Of a DNA stretch of 54,670 bases, positions 43,736 through 52,302 are shown one piece after another. The stretch is taken from NCBI GenBank assembly GCA_003427395.1, contig BFEA01000107.1:2435187-2489856 (forward strand). The letters are read 5' to 3'. Origin of the DNA: Chara braunii. Its lineage: Eukaryota; Streptophyta; Charophyceae; Charales; Characeae. The stretch's first letter is position 1, and every line of letters begins with the position of its first letter. Under the pieces are notes generated by a model. It saw only the letters and a list, made by a program, of their open reading frames with translations. It made no database searches and was not told the DNA's origin. Both the position numbers and the translations under genes were made by a program.

Positions 43736-45129
43736 CGTGCGTGCGGCAGCGCTCGTCGTCCTGCACTACCGTGAAGTACCGTGCGCGCGCGCGCGCAGGA
43801 GTGCGCAGTGTCCCTGCCACTCTACTTGGTCGCGCGAAGACGTGCGCAGGTGCGTGCGCGAGTGAGCAGAGTTGTAGGTTCGATCGCTCTGCGCAAGGGT
43901 GTGGGCGGACGCGTGGTGGCGCGCGTGTGATCCTGACCGCACCCGTGCGCCTTACCTCATGTGTGCGCTAATGTCCGCCCCCTCCCCCGGGTGCGTCTCC
44001 CTCATATGTCTCTCCCGTGCGCCTGGAGTTCGCCTGTGTCAAGTCCGTGCACGCCTCCCCTGCGCCTGTGCGTGCCTCGCCCGTCTGCCGCTCCTGTGCG
44101 CCAGTGTCACGTGCGCCTCTGTCCCAGCATGCCAAGAATGCCTTGTGCCTTCCCCTCGCTCGTCTCCTCCCCTGGAGCTCGTGCGTGTCAGTCCTTCATG
44201 AGCCCGTCTCCCGTGCGTCTGTCCTTGCACGAGAAGTCCCCGCGTTCGTGCCCGTGCGAAGCCGCCTGAGCGTGTCCCACACGTGCGGGTGCTCCGTGCG
44301 TGTCTCCAGTTCGCGCAGGCGGGAAGTGTCCCTTCTCAAGGCCCTGTTCAACTTTTAAGCTTTGCAGGGCCCAAGCCTCTCCCTCCGGAGGCCGTCACAA
44401 GCTGCAGCGCCTCCGGTACTCCGCCCGTTTGGGCCCCCGAAAAGTTTTTGTCGAGGGGGCCCTTTTTGTCGGGAACCGGACCTTTTGTAGCGCCCTGGTA
44501 CCGGACCTATTTCCGAACCTGCCCCGGCCTATCTCGGCCTTGGTGGTCCTCACTCATAAGTGGTACCAGCCCCCCTTGTAAAAGTCACGCGGGCCTACTC
44601 AAAACTCTAGGCCGGGAGGCCCATCTCCGAGCCCTAGGCCCGCACCGTTCTCCTCTTAGTGTCGAGGCCCCCGCGTAGGCCCGATCCCACCGCTTATTCA
44701 CGCAAGGTGTCCTTGAGAATCTGGTTACTCGAGGCAACTTCGGACACCGTCACCGCTCAAAACGCCCGTAGCCTCACGATAAACGCCCGGTGCCTCCGTT
44801 CCCTCGACCATTTCGTCGGCCTCTAGTATCATCTTGACCTTTCACGGCCGTACCCTCTCGTCCAACCCCTCGGTAGTTGTCCGCTGTGGTAGCCTCTTTG
44901 TGTTCGTCGGTAGCTTACGTCTTAGGTCCTCTTCACAAAAATACCGTTGTTCAACGCTCGAGCCCGTTTGAACTGAATGTCGTAGCCCGGCCACTCGTTC
45001 CGTCAACCTGTTGTGGCATTTTACCTTTGGTCGGTGAGCCCCTGTCAGGTAGAAACCAACGAATCGAAACCTTGTAGCGCGCCCTTGTAAGAGAAGTAAA
45101 GGGCGGCGTAGGGTTGGAGCCGCCCGACA

Positions 45130-45836
45130 CCGTGCAGATTCCTCTGTCAACCCCCTTTGTAGTGAGTATTCTTGATAGGCCTTTCTGAACGCCTGTACTT
45201 TACTATTCCGGCATGGGTCTTCAACACCATCTCTTCCAAGTAGTCGAAAGCACCTACTCAACAATTAATTACAACATCCACGGTAGACAGGGAAACCAAT
45301 GTAAGACCTTCAACATCGGACGTAAGACATCGACTTTCAACTTCAACAAGCCATTGACAACTTGTAAACGACAATCCATCTAAGTCGTTACAAGACATGC
45401 AACTCCTTCCAACTTTGTTGTGTTCCAACCACTCATTAAAGGCCAGAAGCACTTTCCTCATGCCGTTCTGCCATCGCCGACCAGCTCCGAACTCCCCTAT
45501 CAACGCACTGCTCCATTCCAGCCCAATCTCGTAGGCGCCTTCAAACTCAGGAGTTGGTCTTCTTTGCCTCCAGCTGCCATCACTCATCCGCTCGTTCCAC
45601 CATTCCCTGCAAGACGACGCTGTCACCTGTGGGATGATGGAGGGAGATGGATGATGTTCGGAGGTGTGTGAGCCTCCGGCCCACTTCCTTGACTCACTTC
45701 TGTGTGATCTGTCAGCATCAGCGAATTGGAATTTCCCTATTTTATCTGAAACATACCTCTGTAGCATTGTGCGTGCACCAATTTTGCCAGTTGGGCACTG
45801 CGCCAACAACACCAGCGTTTCCCCAGCAGTTATCAT
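45130..45836 (-). pseudogene. Tyrosine recombinase, N-terminal part
   Basis: Reads leftward. 45836-45258 includes GMRKVLLAFNEWLEHNKVGR and VEGLTLVSLSTVDVVIN, typical of the helical N-terminal domain that grips DNA. After a frameshift near 45260 it continues LLSRCFRLLGRDGVEDP and AYQEYSLQRGLTEESA up to the gypsy insertion at 45130. Joining to 22622 and allowing for the 4-bp duplication keeps the frame (GLTEESAR to PMRWEKL). The catalytic half is at 22000-22622. Confidence 0.7.
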
Positions 45837-46400
45837 TGGTCTACATCAACTCAACCACCTGGACTACAGCTGGGACTGTTCTTGAGACTTCCGGTTTCTG
45901 ACATTTTCTATCGTGACCATCCCACCTAAGCATCTACCGACGACAATTCCAAGAACTCCAGCGGTACCAGCAATCTACGGTCTACAAGACATTCAGACTA
46001 CATCAAGGGCAAAGAGGTATCGATGTGACATACCCTGGTTGGAGCACGGCCTCGCTGGCCTGACTGGTCCCACTGCCTTGCCCCGTGACAGTATAAGTCA
46101 CGGGCGTCTGCCCAGCCACGACAGCTTGTGAACACTCTCGAGCTGCGCCCTCCCGACCTCGACTGCTCGCCGCATTCATCGCAAACGCGAACCTGCACGC
46201 CCACGGCACAAGGGTCAGGTCTCACAGAGGTAGAGTCATTCTCCTCGCCTTGTTTTGGCGAAGCGGTGCCACCCGCCCTTGATTTTCCTGCGGTGTGCGG
46301 GCCTCTGGCCCACCTCCTTGACTCACTTCCGTGTGATCTGTCAGCATCAGCGACTTGGCATTTTCCTATTTTATCTGGAACAGACCTGTGTATGACAATT
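45655..46400. repeat. Direct repeat of about 105 bp, 631 bp apart
   Basis: The block GTGTGAGCCTCCGGCCCACT...GTGTGATCTGTCAGCATCAG...CCTATTTTATCTG at about 45660-45765 recurs at about 46291-46395 with roughly 85-90 percent identity. It lies at the outer end of the recombinase gene of the DIRS-like element, where PAT/Kangaroo-type elements carry split direct repeats. A matching repeat at the left end of the element was not found. Confidence 0.6.
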
Positions 46401-46640
46401 GTATATACTTCTTGGCCTACCGGTTCATCCACTCCACTAGAACTGGCCTCAATCTACGATGGTGGTTAAGATTCGTTGCTTGTTTCTGCTCTCTCAGCCA
46501 CTGGACTACTATTGCCACCGTGGCTTCGAGCACTGCTGGCGCTGCCGGGGTTGGACCTGGCAATACACCCAACACAACCACTGCGTTAAAAAAAACAAAA
46601 AACAAAAAAAAAAAAACACAACTACTGCGAACTTCATCCT
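45837..46640. other. Right end of the DIRS-like element and flank
   Basis: Apart from the direct repeat, the sequence has no supported gene. A plus-strand piece near 46500-46590 reads through Thr- and Ala-rich residues into an A-rich tail (46588-46618). The exact right end of the element is unknown. Confidence 0.35.
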
Positions 46641-46659
46641 AACTTAGCGATGTTGTTCT

Positions 46660-46862
46660 TTTCTTTTTTTGCAACGTTTTTTATTTTTTAAAATTTTTTG
46701 ATGTTCTTCTGAAGGTAGAGTCACACTGGGAGAGACTGCTATCTCTAGGTGGCGGGCGCCAAGCATGCCCAGGAAGGTACATGAGGCCAATGGGGATTGA
46801 ACCCAAGACCTCCTGAATGCCACTTGCGTGCCTTACAAACTGAGCACTGGGACCTTTCGAAC
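46660..46862 (-). mobile_element. tRNA-derived SINE
   Basis: On the minus strand an A box (GCTCAGTTTGTAAGGC, about 46831-46846) and a B box (GGGTTCAATCCC, 46793-46804) have normal tRNA spacing. The body continues past GGCGCCCGCCACCTAGAG and ends in an A-rich tail seen as T runs on the plus strand (about 46660-46700). The internal Pol III promoter and A tail are the hallmarks of a SINE. The source tRNA was not identified. Confidence 0.65.
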
Positions 46863-46974
46863 TCAGCTCTGGACTCAATTCTGGCCAGGTACAGACATGA
46901 GTGGCAGTCCTTGCAGTGCGATGAATCCACGAAGTCCTCGTGTCAGTGTACTCTGAAGGTAGGTTGTTTTTTTT

Positions 46975-47000
46975 TATATTTTCAAAAAAAAAAAAAAAAA
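46975..47000. repeat. A run between two copies of GAAGGTAGGTTG
   Basis: The short word GAAGGTAGGTTG occurs just before (about 46954) and just after (about 47002) a T-then-A homopolymer block. This may be the target duplication and tail of a tiny retroposed insertion. Confidence 0.35.
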
Positions 47001-47052
47001 AGAAGGTAGGTTGGTTGAACCAATGTCGAACATCAGTTCCTCCCCCCCCCCC

Positions 47053-47152
47053 GGGGCAAGGTCCCACTTGCGGCAATTAGGAGATTTCGGCCGTCGATCT
47101 TTGCTATCTACGGTCAGTATCTCTTAATTCGTGCAAGTGGGACGTAGCCCCC
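47053..47152. mobile_element. Small hairpin MITE
   Basis: GGGGCAAGGTCCCACTTGC at the left is matched, inverted, by GCAAGTGGGACGTAGCCCC at the right. The pairing extends inward through AATTA.GAGAT and CCGT..GAT, leaving a loop of about 14 bases. The whole 100-bp unit folds into one long imperfect hairpin with no coding capacity. The transposase superfamily is unclear because the C and G runs at the ends hide any target duplication. Confidence 0.65.
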
Positions 47153-47379
47153 GGGCCCAGTTCGACTCTCCTGTGTTCGTGTTTTCTTGTTGTGGTATTG
47201 ATGTTGACGGGTGGAATTAGTTGGAGTCGGGAAGTTGTAGGCGGCAAGAAGCAGTGGGCCTGGGAGAGTCCTGTGGTAAAGAGCGAAATTGAATTACACG
47301 CCGCACTATCTGATCACATCACGACCAGATTCAGTCCGAGAAAGGCGCAGTGCGAGTTGCGCTGACAAGCGCTCCGGAA

Positions 47380-47440
47380 GGGAGGAGGGAGGGATTGGAG
47401 GGAGGGAGGGAGGGAGTGGAGGGAGGGAGGGAGGAGGGGA
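47380..47440. repeat. GGGA microsatellite
   Basis: Runs of GGGA with short interruptions. Frames across it give Gly/Arg/Glu repeats and are not genes. Confidence 0.8.
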
Positions 47441-47582
47441 GCAGAGATGTCTCATCCCCTTCACAGCAGTACGAGTTGTGTTCGCGTGTGTACTTGTCGC
47501 TCGGTGTGCAGCCGGTTCACGCGGCACTCTGTTGCACTTGATGGCCACGTGTCGATGGCTTACTGTTTTGCCCACTTCCGGT

Positions 47583-47652
47583 TGATTGACTGATTGATTG
47601 ATTGCTTGGTTGATTGATTGGTTGATTGATTGATTGGCTGATTGATTGATAG
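47583..47652. repeat. TTGA tetranucleotide repeat
   Basis: Imperfect TTGA/TTGG repeats. A similar tract occurs at 51900-51960 and, on the other strand, near 49702-49732. Confidence 0.85.
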
Positions 47653-47862
47653 GTGACGTTAGCACAAGGCGTTTCGAGACTGAATTATGTTTTGGCACCG
47701 AAGGAATGGCGAAGCATCACTGAACATTCGATGTCGGCTCGTCTTTTAGCGGCCAAGCAGGTTTTTCATGTCGCGGGAGGGGGGCGCAGACGGTTGCAGC
47801 GTGTAAGAAGTTGCTTCAGGCCTGATAGGATAAAGAAGTGGGAGCGTGTAAGAAGGAAGGAG

Positions 47863-48040
47863 GAGAGGGAGGGAGGGAGAGGGAGGCAGGTGGAGGAGAG
47901 GAGGAACCGAGGGAGGGAGGGAGAGGGAGGCAGGAGGAGGAGAGGAGGAACCGAGGGAGGGAGGGAGAGGGAGGCAGGGGGAGGAGAGGAGGAACCCAGG
48001 GAGGGAGGGAGAGGGAGGCAGGGGGAGGAGAGGAGGAACC
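47863..48040. repeat. 44-bp purine-rich minisatellite, four copies
   Basis: Units of 44 bp containing CCGAGGGAGGGAGGGAGAGG, GAGGCAG and GAGGAGAGGAGGAA; CC anchors fall at 47907, 47951, 47995 and 48039, an exact period. Copies are nearly identical, implying recent expansion. Confidence 0.9.
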
Positions 48041-48695
48041 GAACAGGTGAAAGTACGGTTGCATATCTATAGTAGAGCTATCTAGTCGATGAGCACAGGG
48101 AAATGTGAAGAGTAGGATTGCATGCAGATGAAGAAGGAGAATAGGAATTAAGGGGAACACTAATCACCTGACATCCGCACTTTTTCAGGGAGAGGGAGGA
48201 GGAGGACGAGGAGGAAGAAGAGGTGGCTGTGAAGAGAAAGAGTAAGAAGAAGGGCAATCCTGCAAGAGGCCGACGAAAAGCCGAGTATTGTCATCATCGA
48301 GAAGTGGAAGACTCGATGAAGTATCGCTGAAGTATCTCTGTGAAGAAAGCGAAGAGGAAGGGGAAGCTTCGTGGAGTATCGGTATCATCATCTCTGTAAG
48401 AGGCCGACGAAAAGTCTGAAGATTGAAGGAGAATGGCAGAAGGAGGAGGAGGAGGAGGAGGAGGAGGAGGAGGAGGATGGGAGGAGGAGGGAGAGTAGAA
48501 GTCGAAGAAGGTGAGGAAGATGAGAAGGAGGAGAAGGAGAGGGAGGAGCACACAAATGTGGGAAATGGCGACAGCTTGTCTTTGAGAAGACCGTGATGAA
48601 GAAGAGTTTTTAAGAAGTTTATAAAACGTTGTTGCTTTTTCTTCAAGACGCCGACGAAGAATTCCGTGGTTTTGTGTGAGGGGACAACGAATAAG

Positions 48696-48730
<35 letters not shown>

Positions 48731-48782
48731 CCCGTGAAGAGAACGAAGACGAATAATTAAACCCAACGGTCAACTTTAAGGA
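48041..48782. other. Purine-rich gene-less stretch with GGA microsatellite
   Basis: A GGA run at about 48441-48477 and a 25-base T run at about 48696-48720. The word AAGAGGCCGACGAAAAG is repeated near 48270 and 48402. Long Ser/Pro frames on the minus strand are products of the purine bias. Confidence 0.5.
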
Positions 48783-48925
48783 CATACTTGATATATATTC
48801 ACAGTAGGACTTTTTCTGTTAGTTCTGGACGGAATTGCGGTCGGATGCATCCAAGTTTTTGGCCCGTAATTTAGGTCAGATAGATTTAAGAATGTGCTTT
48901 AATGTGAGTAGTATAGTATATGCTC
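48783..48925. mobile_element. MITE, older copy
   Basis: Shares with 50022-50145 the order GGACGGAATTG.GG, GGTGCATCC or GGATGCATCC, GGTCAGATA.ATTTAAGA and TGTGAGTA. The left end is disturbed by an ATATAT insertion, so the ends are less clear. Confidence 0.45.
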
Positions 48926-49218
48926 TAAGACGCTATCATCAAACACGCATCTCGTAGAATAATGCAACACGTGTTATTACAATTAGTATAGTATATCAGA
49001 AATCCACGTGGCAAAAAAAAAAGAAAAAGAAATCCACGTGTCGCGATTTAGGCCGCAGAGTACTCGGACGACGTGTCTTCGCCGAGATTAGAATGAAGGA
49101 GAAGGCGGGGAAGAGGGAGAAAGGAGGAGGGGGAGGAGAGGAGGAGGAGGTAGGTAGAAAGCAGTGATTTTTCTGTTGGTATCTGAAGGCCAGGGAAGAC
49201 GAATAGTGAATAGTGAAA

Positions 49219-49505
49219 AGGGCGGGAAAAGTTTCTAGAGCCTGCAGGGAAAGAGGGAGAAAAGGGCGGGAAAAGTTTTTAGAGCCGGCAGGGAAAGAGG
49301 GAGAAAAGGGCGGGAGAAGTTTTTAGAGCCGGCAGGGANAAGTTTTTAGAGCCGGCAGGGAAAGAGGGAGAAAAGGGCGGGAAAAGTTTTTAGAGCCGGC
49401 AGGGAAAGAGGGAGAAAAGGGCGGGAAACGTTTTTAGAGCCTGCAGGGAAAGAGGGAGGAAAGGGTGGGGAAAGTTTTTAGAGCCTGCAGGGAAAGAGGC
49501 CAGGA
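49219..49505. repeat. 44-45-bp tandem array with GGGCGGGAAAAG
   Basis: About six units containing GGGCGGGAAAAGTTTTTAGA and GCCGGCAGGGAAAGAGGGAG. One unit is shortened around an unknown base at 49339, perhaps an assembly join. Non-coding. Confidence 0.85.
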
Positions 49506-50021
49506 CGGGTTAAGGTATAGATTGAACGGTTTTTGATATCTGGGGCTTCTTAAAAAAGGGCAAGACGAACGAGAAGAGAGGAAGATGTGCAACGGAAGAT
49601 GAAGATGATGAAAATGTGAAGAGGAATAGTGATAAACAGAGGCCAAAGACTGTCTTTCGTTGCCCGTTTCGATTAAAAAATTTCCATTTCATACCAAGAT
49701 CAACCAATCAATCAACCAAACAATCAACCATGCACTAGGGATCAGAAGAAAAAACGCTCTGATTGTGCCCTACGCACGTTTCAGTCAAGATCGGAAGGCC
49801 GTCTCCGCCGGGATCGGGGGTCGTCTCCCCCCCCGGATACGCCTTTATGATGGCAACAACCTGCTTGTCCAGCCACTGAGCAATGAGGAAGAGGAGGAAC
49901 AAGGAATATAGTGAAAACAGTAGAGTGTAGTGAAATAGTGAAAACAGGGGCCCAACTGCATTTCACACTACACGTACACGCTCCACGAAATCATCGGTAG
50001 AATGCCGCGCATTCTAGCCTC

Positions 50022-50145
50022 AGGGCATACTCACAGTACAGCTTTTTTTAACTCATTTCGGGACGGAATTGTGGCCAGGTGCATCCGACGGCTGCCGTAA
50101 ATGCGGTCAGATACATTTAAGATATTGCTAGTGTGAGTACGCCCT
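50022..50145. mobile_element. MITE, younger copy with 14-bp terminal inverted repeats
   Basis: Ends AGGGCATACTCACA and TGTGAGTACGCCCT are inverted with one mismatch. The 124-bp body contains TTCGGGACGGAATTGTGG and GCGGTCAGATACATTTAAGA. An older copy lies 1.2 kb to the left. No target duplication could be made out. Confidence 0.55.
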
Positions 50146-51145
50146 CCATTGCGAAAGAAGAACAGGAGGGGCAGGCAGGTAGGTTGAGCTGAAAGTTTTC
50201 TGTCTGTCGGTCTCTGCAACAGGAAGAGGCAAGAAGAAGAAGAAGAAGAAGAATAGTGATAAACAGTGGCCAACTGCCTTTCGTACACGCATCGAAAACT
50301 CTTCATTGCAAATCCGCGCATACTCATCTCAGCTTACGCGCACAGTCCCCGACGCGTTGCGATCGGTTGCGCTCCGATCATCCTCAGGGGGCTAACCTCA
50401 TAACACTGCCTTACGGCCCCACCGTCTATCCTTCCGTCTTACTGAGAAGAAGAAGAGGTAGAAGAGGTCGAAGAAGAGGTCGAAGAAGAAGAAGAAGAAG
50501 AAGCGGGAGATGTGGAGGGAAGGAAACGGAACTCAGGAGGGCTCCTAAGATATCATAAGCAGTGGATGCTTGTGCCTTTTGTGGTGGTGGGGGGGGGAGG
50601 AGGGGAGGGATGGGGGAGGTGGTGAGTAGGATCGGGACAGAAAGGAGAGGGAAAGAAAGCGCGGGAGCTGTGTAGGAAACCGTTTTGGCGGGAAAGGAGG
50701 GGCGGAGAAAATACGATGATGAACGGTTTCTGTAAGAGAGGACAGATGTCGTCAGTTTAATTACTAGTAATAATTAATTAATAACAGTAATAATTAATTG
50801 TCGATCGGCTGCTTCTTTGTTACCTCTCCTCTTCGGACCGTTTGTCGATTGATTGGTTCGTTCGTTAAGTGATTGGCACCTTGTTTTAAGTGGTGGAAGA
50901 TGGTTAGTTGAAGAGAGCAGGGTATCTCTCTTATCTCGTGTTTCAGTAGACTTTTTTTTTTTTTTTTTTTTAACGGCGACGGATTTCTCTTCATTGAACT
51001 CTTTTCTACTTCTCCGACGGATTTTTCTGATGACGGCTCTCTTCGTGTAATTGTCTGATGACATTTTTAAATGATTTTTGATTTTTTGGATTCTCCAAAT
51101 CGAAAATAATATCCAAATGCGATCCCAAACAATTCGTATGATCGC
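50146..51145. other. Gene-less stretch with AAG and TAAT microsatellites
   Basis: AAG runs occur at about 50230-50252 and 50445-50500, TAAT repeats at about 50758-50800 and a 22-base T run near 50950. A segment GAATAGTGATAAACAG.GGCC near 50251 repeats one near 49624. No gene is supported. Confidence 0.5.
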
Positions 51146-51149
51146 AAGT

Positions 51150-51362
51150 TAGCTGATTGGTCGAGATCTCAATCAGGTTCTTTTTGTGCTAATTCTTATT
51201 TTGCGGATTTTTCTATTAAAAAAAAAAAAACTAATCTCCGGAATATTCCCTGAACTCGTCAGCTCTGATTGGTCGATCTGAAGTACGTTCTCCCTGAACT
51301 CGTCAGCTCTGATTGGTCAGCTCTGATTGGTCGATCTGAAGACCAATCAATCTGATTGGTCC
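51150..51362. promoter_or_regulatory. Cluster of CCAAT boxes
   Basis: Six CCAAT boxes, five as ATTGG (51156, 51268, 51312, 51326, 51355) and one as CCAAT (51343), mostly inside the repeated phrase CAGCTCTGATTGGTCGATCT. The phrase is duplicated in short tandem. The cluster ends about 0.95 kb before the Hsp70 start codon. NF-Y binds such boxes in eukaryotes; a role here is inference. Confidence 0.45.
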
Positions 51363-51422
51363 TCATGCAATTTTTCTGATGATTTCTGTGCCTTCTGTCC
51401 CGACCGTCTTTCGCTGCTTCCT

Positions 51423-51425
51423 TCT

Positions 51426-51470
<45 letters not shown>
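51423..51470. repeat. CT microsatellite
   Basis: A nearly pure CT run of about 48 bases. Related CT tracts occur inside the 153-bp duplication that follows. Confidence 0.95.
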
Positions 51471-51474
<4 letters not shown>

Positions 51475-51520
51475 TCTGTCGTCATCTTTCCCGCCGATTC
51501 ATTTGTTCATAAACTGCACT

Positions 51521-51810
51521 CGGTTGTTAGGCGATCAATCACCGATGACATCGATCTACTGAGCGAGGCGTGAACAGGCAGGGCGCGTGTTCCTCTTTCT
51601 CTCTCCCTCTCTCCTGTCTCTCTCCTCTCTCCTCTTCCTTTTCCCTCTTCTGTCATTCTCTCTCTCTCTCGGTCGGTTGTTAGGCGATCAATCACCGATG
51701 ACATCGATCTACTGAGCGAGGCGTGAACCGGAAGGGCGCGTGTTCCTCTCTCTCTCTCTCTCTCTCTCCTGTCTCTCTCCTCTCTCCTCTTCCTTTTCCC
51801 TCTTCTGTCA

Positions 51811-51840
<30 letters not shown>
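51521..51840. repeat. 153-bp tandem duplication with CT tracts
   Basis: CGGTTGTTAGGCGATCAATC starts at 51521 and again at 51674. The copies match nearly perfectly over the first 75 bp and through TCCTCTTCCTTTTCCCTCTT, differing mostly in CT tract length. A recent event upstream of the Hsp70 gene. Confidence 0.9.
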
Positions 51841-51841
<1 letters not shown>

Positions 51842-51899
51842 GCCGACTCTCTCCACTTGCCTCTGATCCTCCTCGCGCTCGCAATTATGTCCTCTTGTA

Positions 51900-52260
51900 T
51901 GTTGATTGATTGATTGGTTGATTGGTTGATTGATTGATTGACTGATTGGTTGGTTGATCGATTCCTTGTTGCTGATTAGATCGGTCGATTGATCAGGGTC
52001 TCTATCTCGGTCAGCTTTGGGATATGGTTTCTCGCGTTTTCTTTCTCGCCACGCTCCCCCCCCCGCTCCCCCCCCCACATCGCCCGTCCTCTGTCCCCTT
52101 TTTGTCCTCCCCGTTCTGCAGCTAAACGGCAATATAATCTCTTCTCCTATATTTCTGTGGTTCTTCCGTTCTATGTCCTCCTTCGCTATTCGGCGATTTA
52201 CTAGATTAATTAATTAATTAATTAATTAATTAATCAATTAATTAATTAATTAGACACTTG
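51900..52260. other. Upstream region of the Hsp70 gene
   Basis: Contains a TTGA-type repeat (51900-51960), two C runs near 52058-52077 and a TTAA tetranucleotide run at about 52205-52251 that ends 50 bp before the start codon. No perfect heat-shock element (alternating GAA and TTC blocks) and no clear TATA box were found between 51870 and 52302. Confidence 0.5.
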
Positions 52261-52302
52261 GTGGTTGGTGAATAGAAGGCTGAAAGGCTTGCAAAAACGG
52301 TC

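Larger units (their letters stand above)
22623..45129 (-). mobile_element. Ty3/gypsy LTR retrotransposon, full length but defective
   Basis: Element oriented leftward: 5' LTR at 37720-45129 (interrupted by a nested 3.9-kb insertion), primer-binding site at 37702-37718, extra reading frames, gag, protease, RT remnant, RNase H, integrase, a G-run beside the 3' LTR, and the 3' LTR at 22623-26075. The plus-strand ends read TGTCGAC...CCCGACA. The flanks TCGT (22619-22622) and CCGT (45130-45133) fit a 4-bp target duplication with one later transition. It sits inside the tyrosine recombinase gene of a DIRS-like element. The gag-protease-RT-RH-IN order is that of Ty3/gypsy. Over ten in-frame stops show it cannot move unaided. 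Confidence 0.9.
37720..45129 (-). repeat. 5' LTR of the Ty3/gypsy element, interrupted
   Basis: Matches the 3' LTR but is split by a 3913-bp insertion at 39588-43500. The left piece is 37720-39587 (with a 185-base N gap at 38409-38593) and the right piece 43505-45129. Without the insertion and its duplicated 4 bp it is about 3.49 kb. It carries the same 29-bp array, the GGTAA-type series and GTGCGC repeats. High similarity to the 3' LTR indicates an insertion younger than the DIRS-like host element. Confidence 0.9.

Noticed and set aside
22623-45129. Functional stop-codon readthrough or a variant genetic code in the gag-pol frames
   Set aside because: Stops are many, fall at conserved Arg, Gln and Trp places, and come with frameshifts and an RT deletion; decay explains them better.
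47583-47652. Telomere-like repeat
   Set aside because: The unit is TTGA/TTGG with irregular order, not TTTAGGG or TTAGGG.
48185-48785. Ser/Pro- and Lys-rich minus-strand proteins
   Set aside because: Products of the GGA, AAG and T-run repeats; codon pattern follows the repeat unit.
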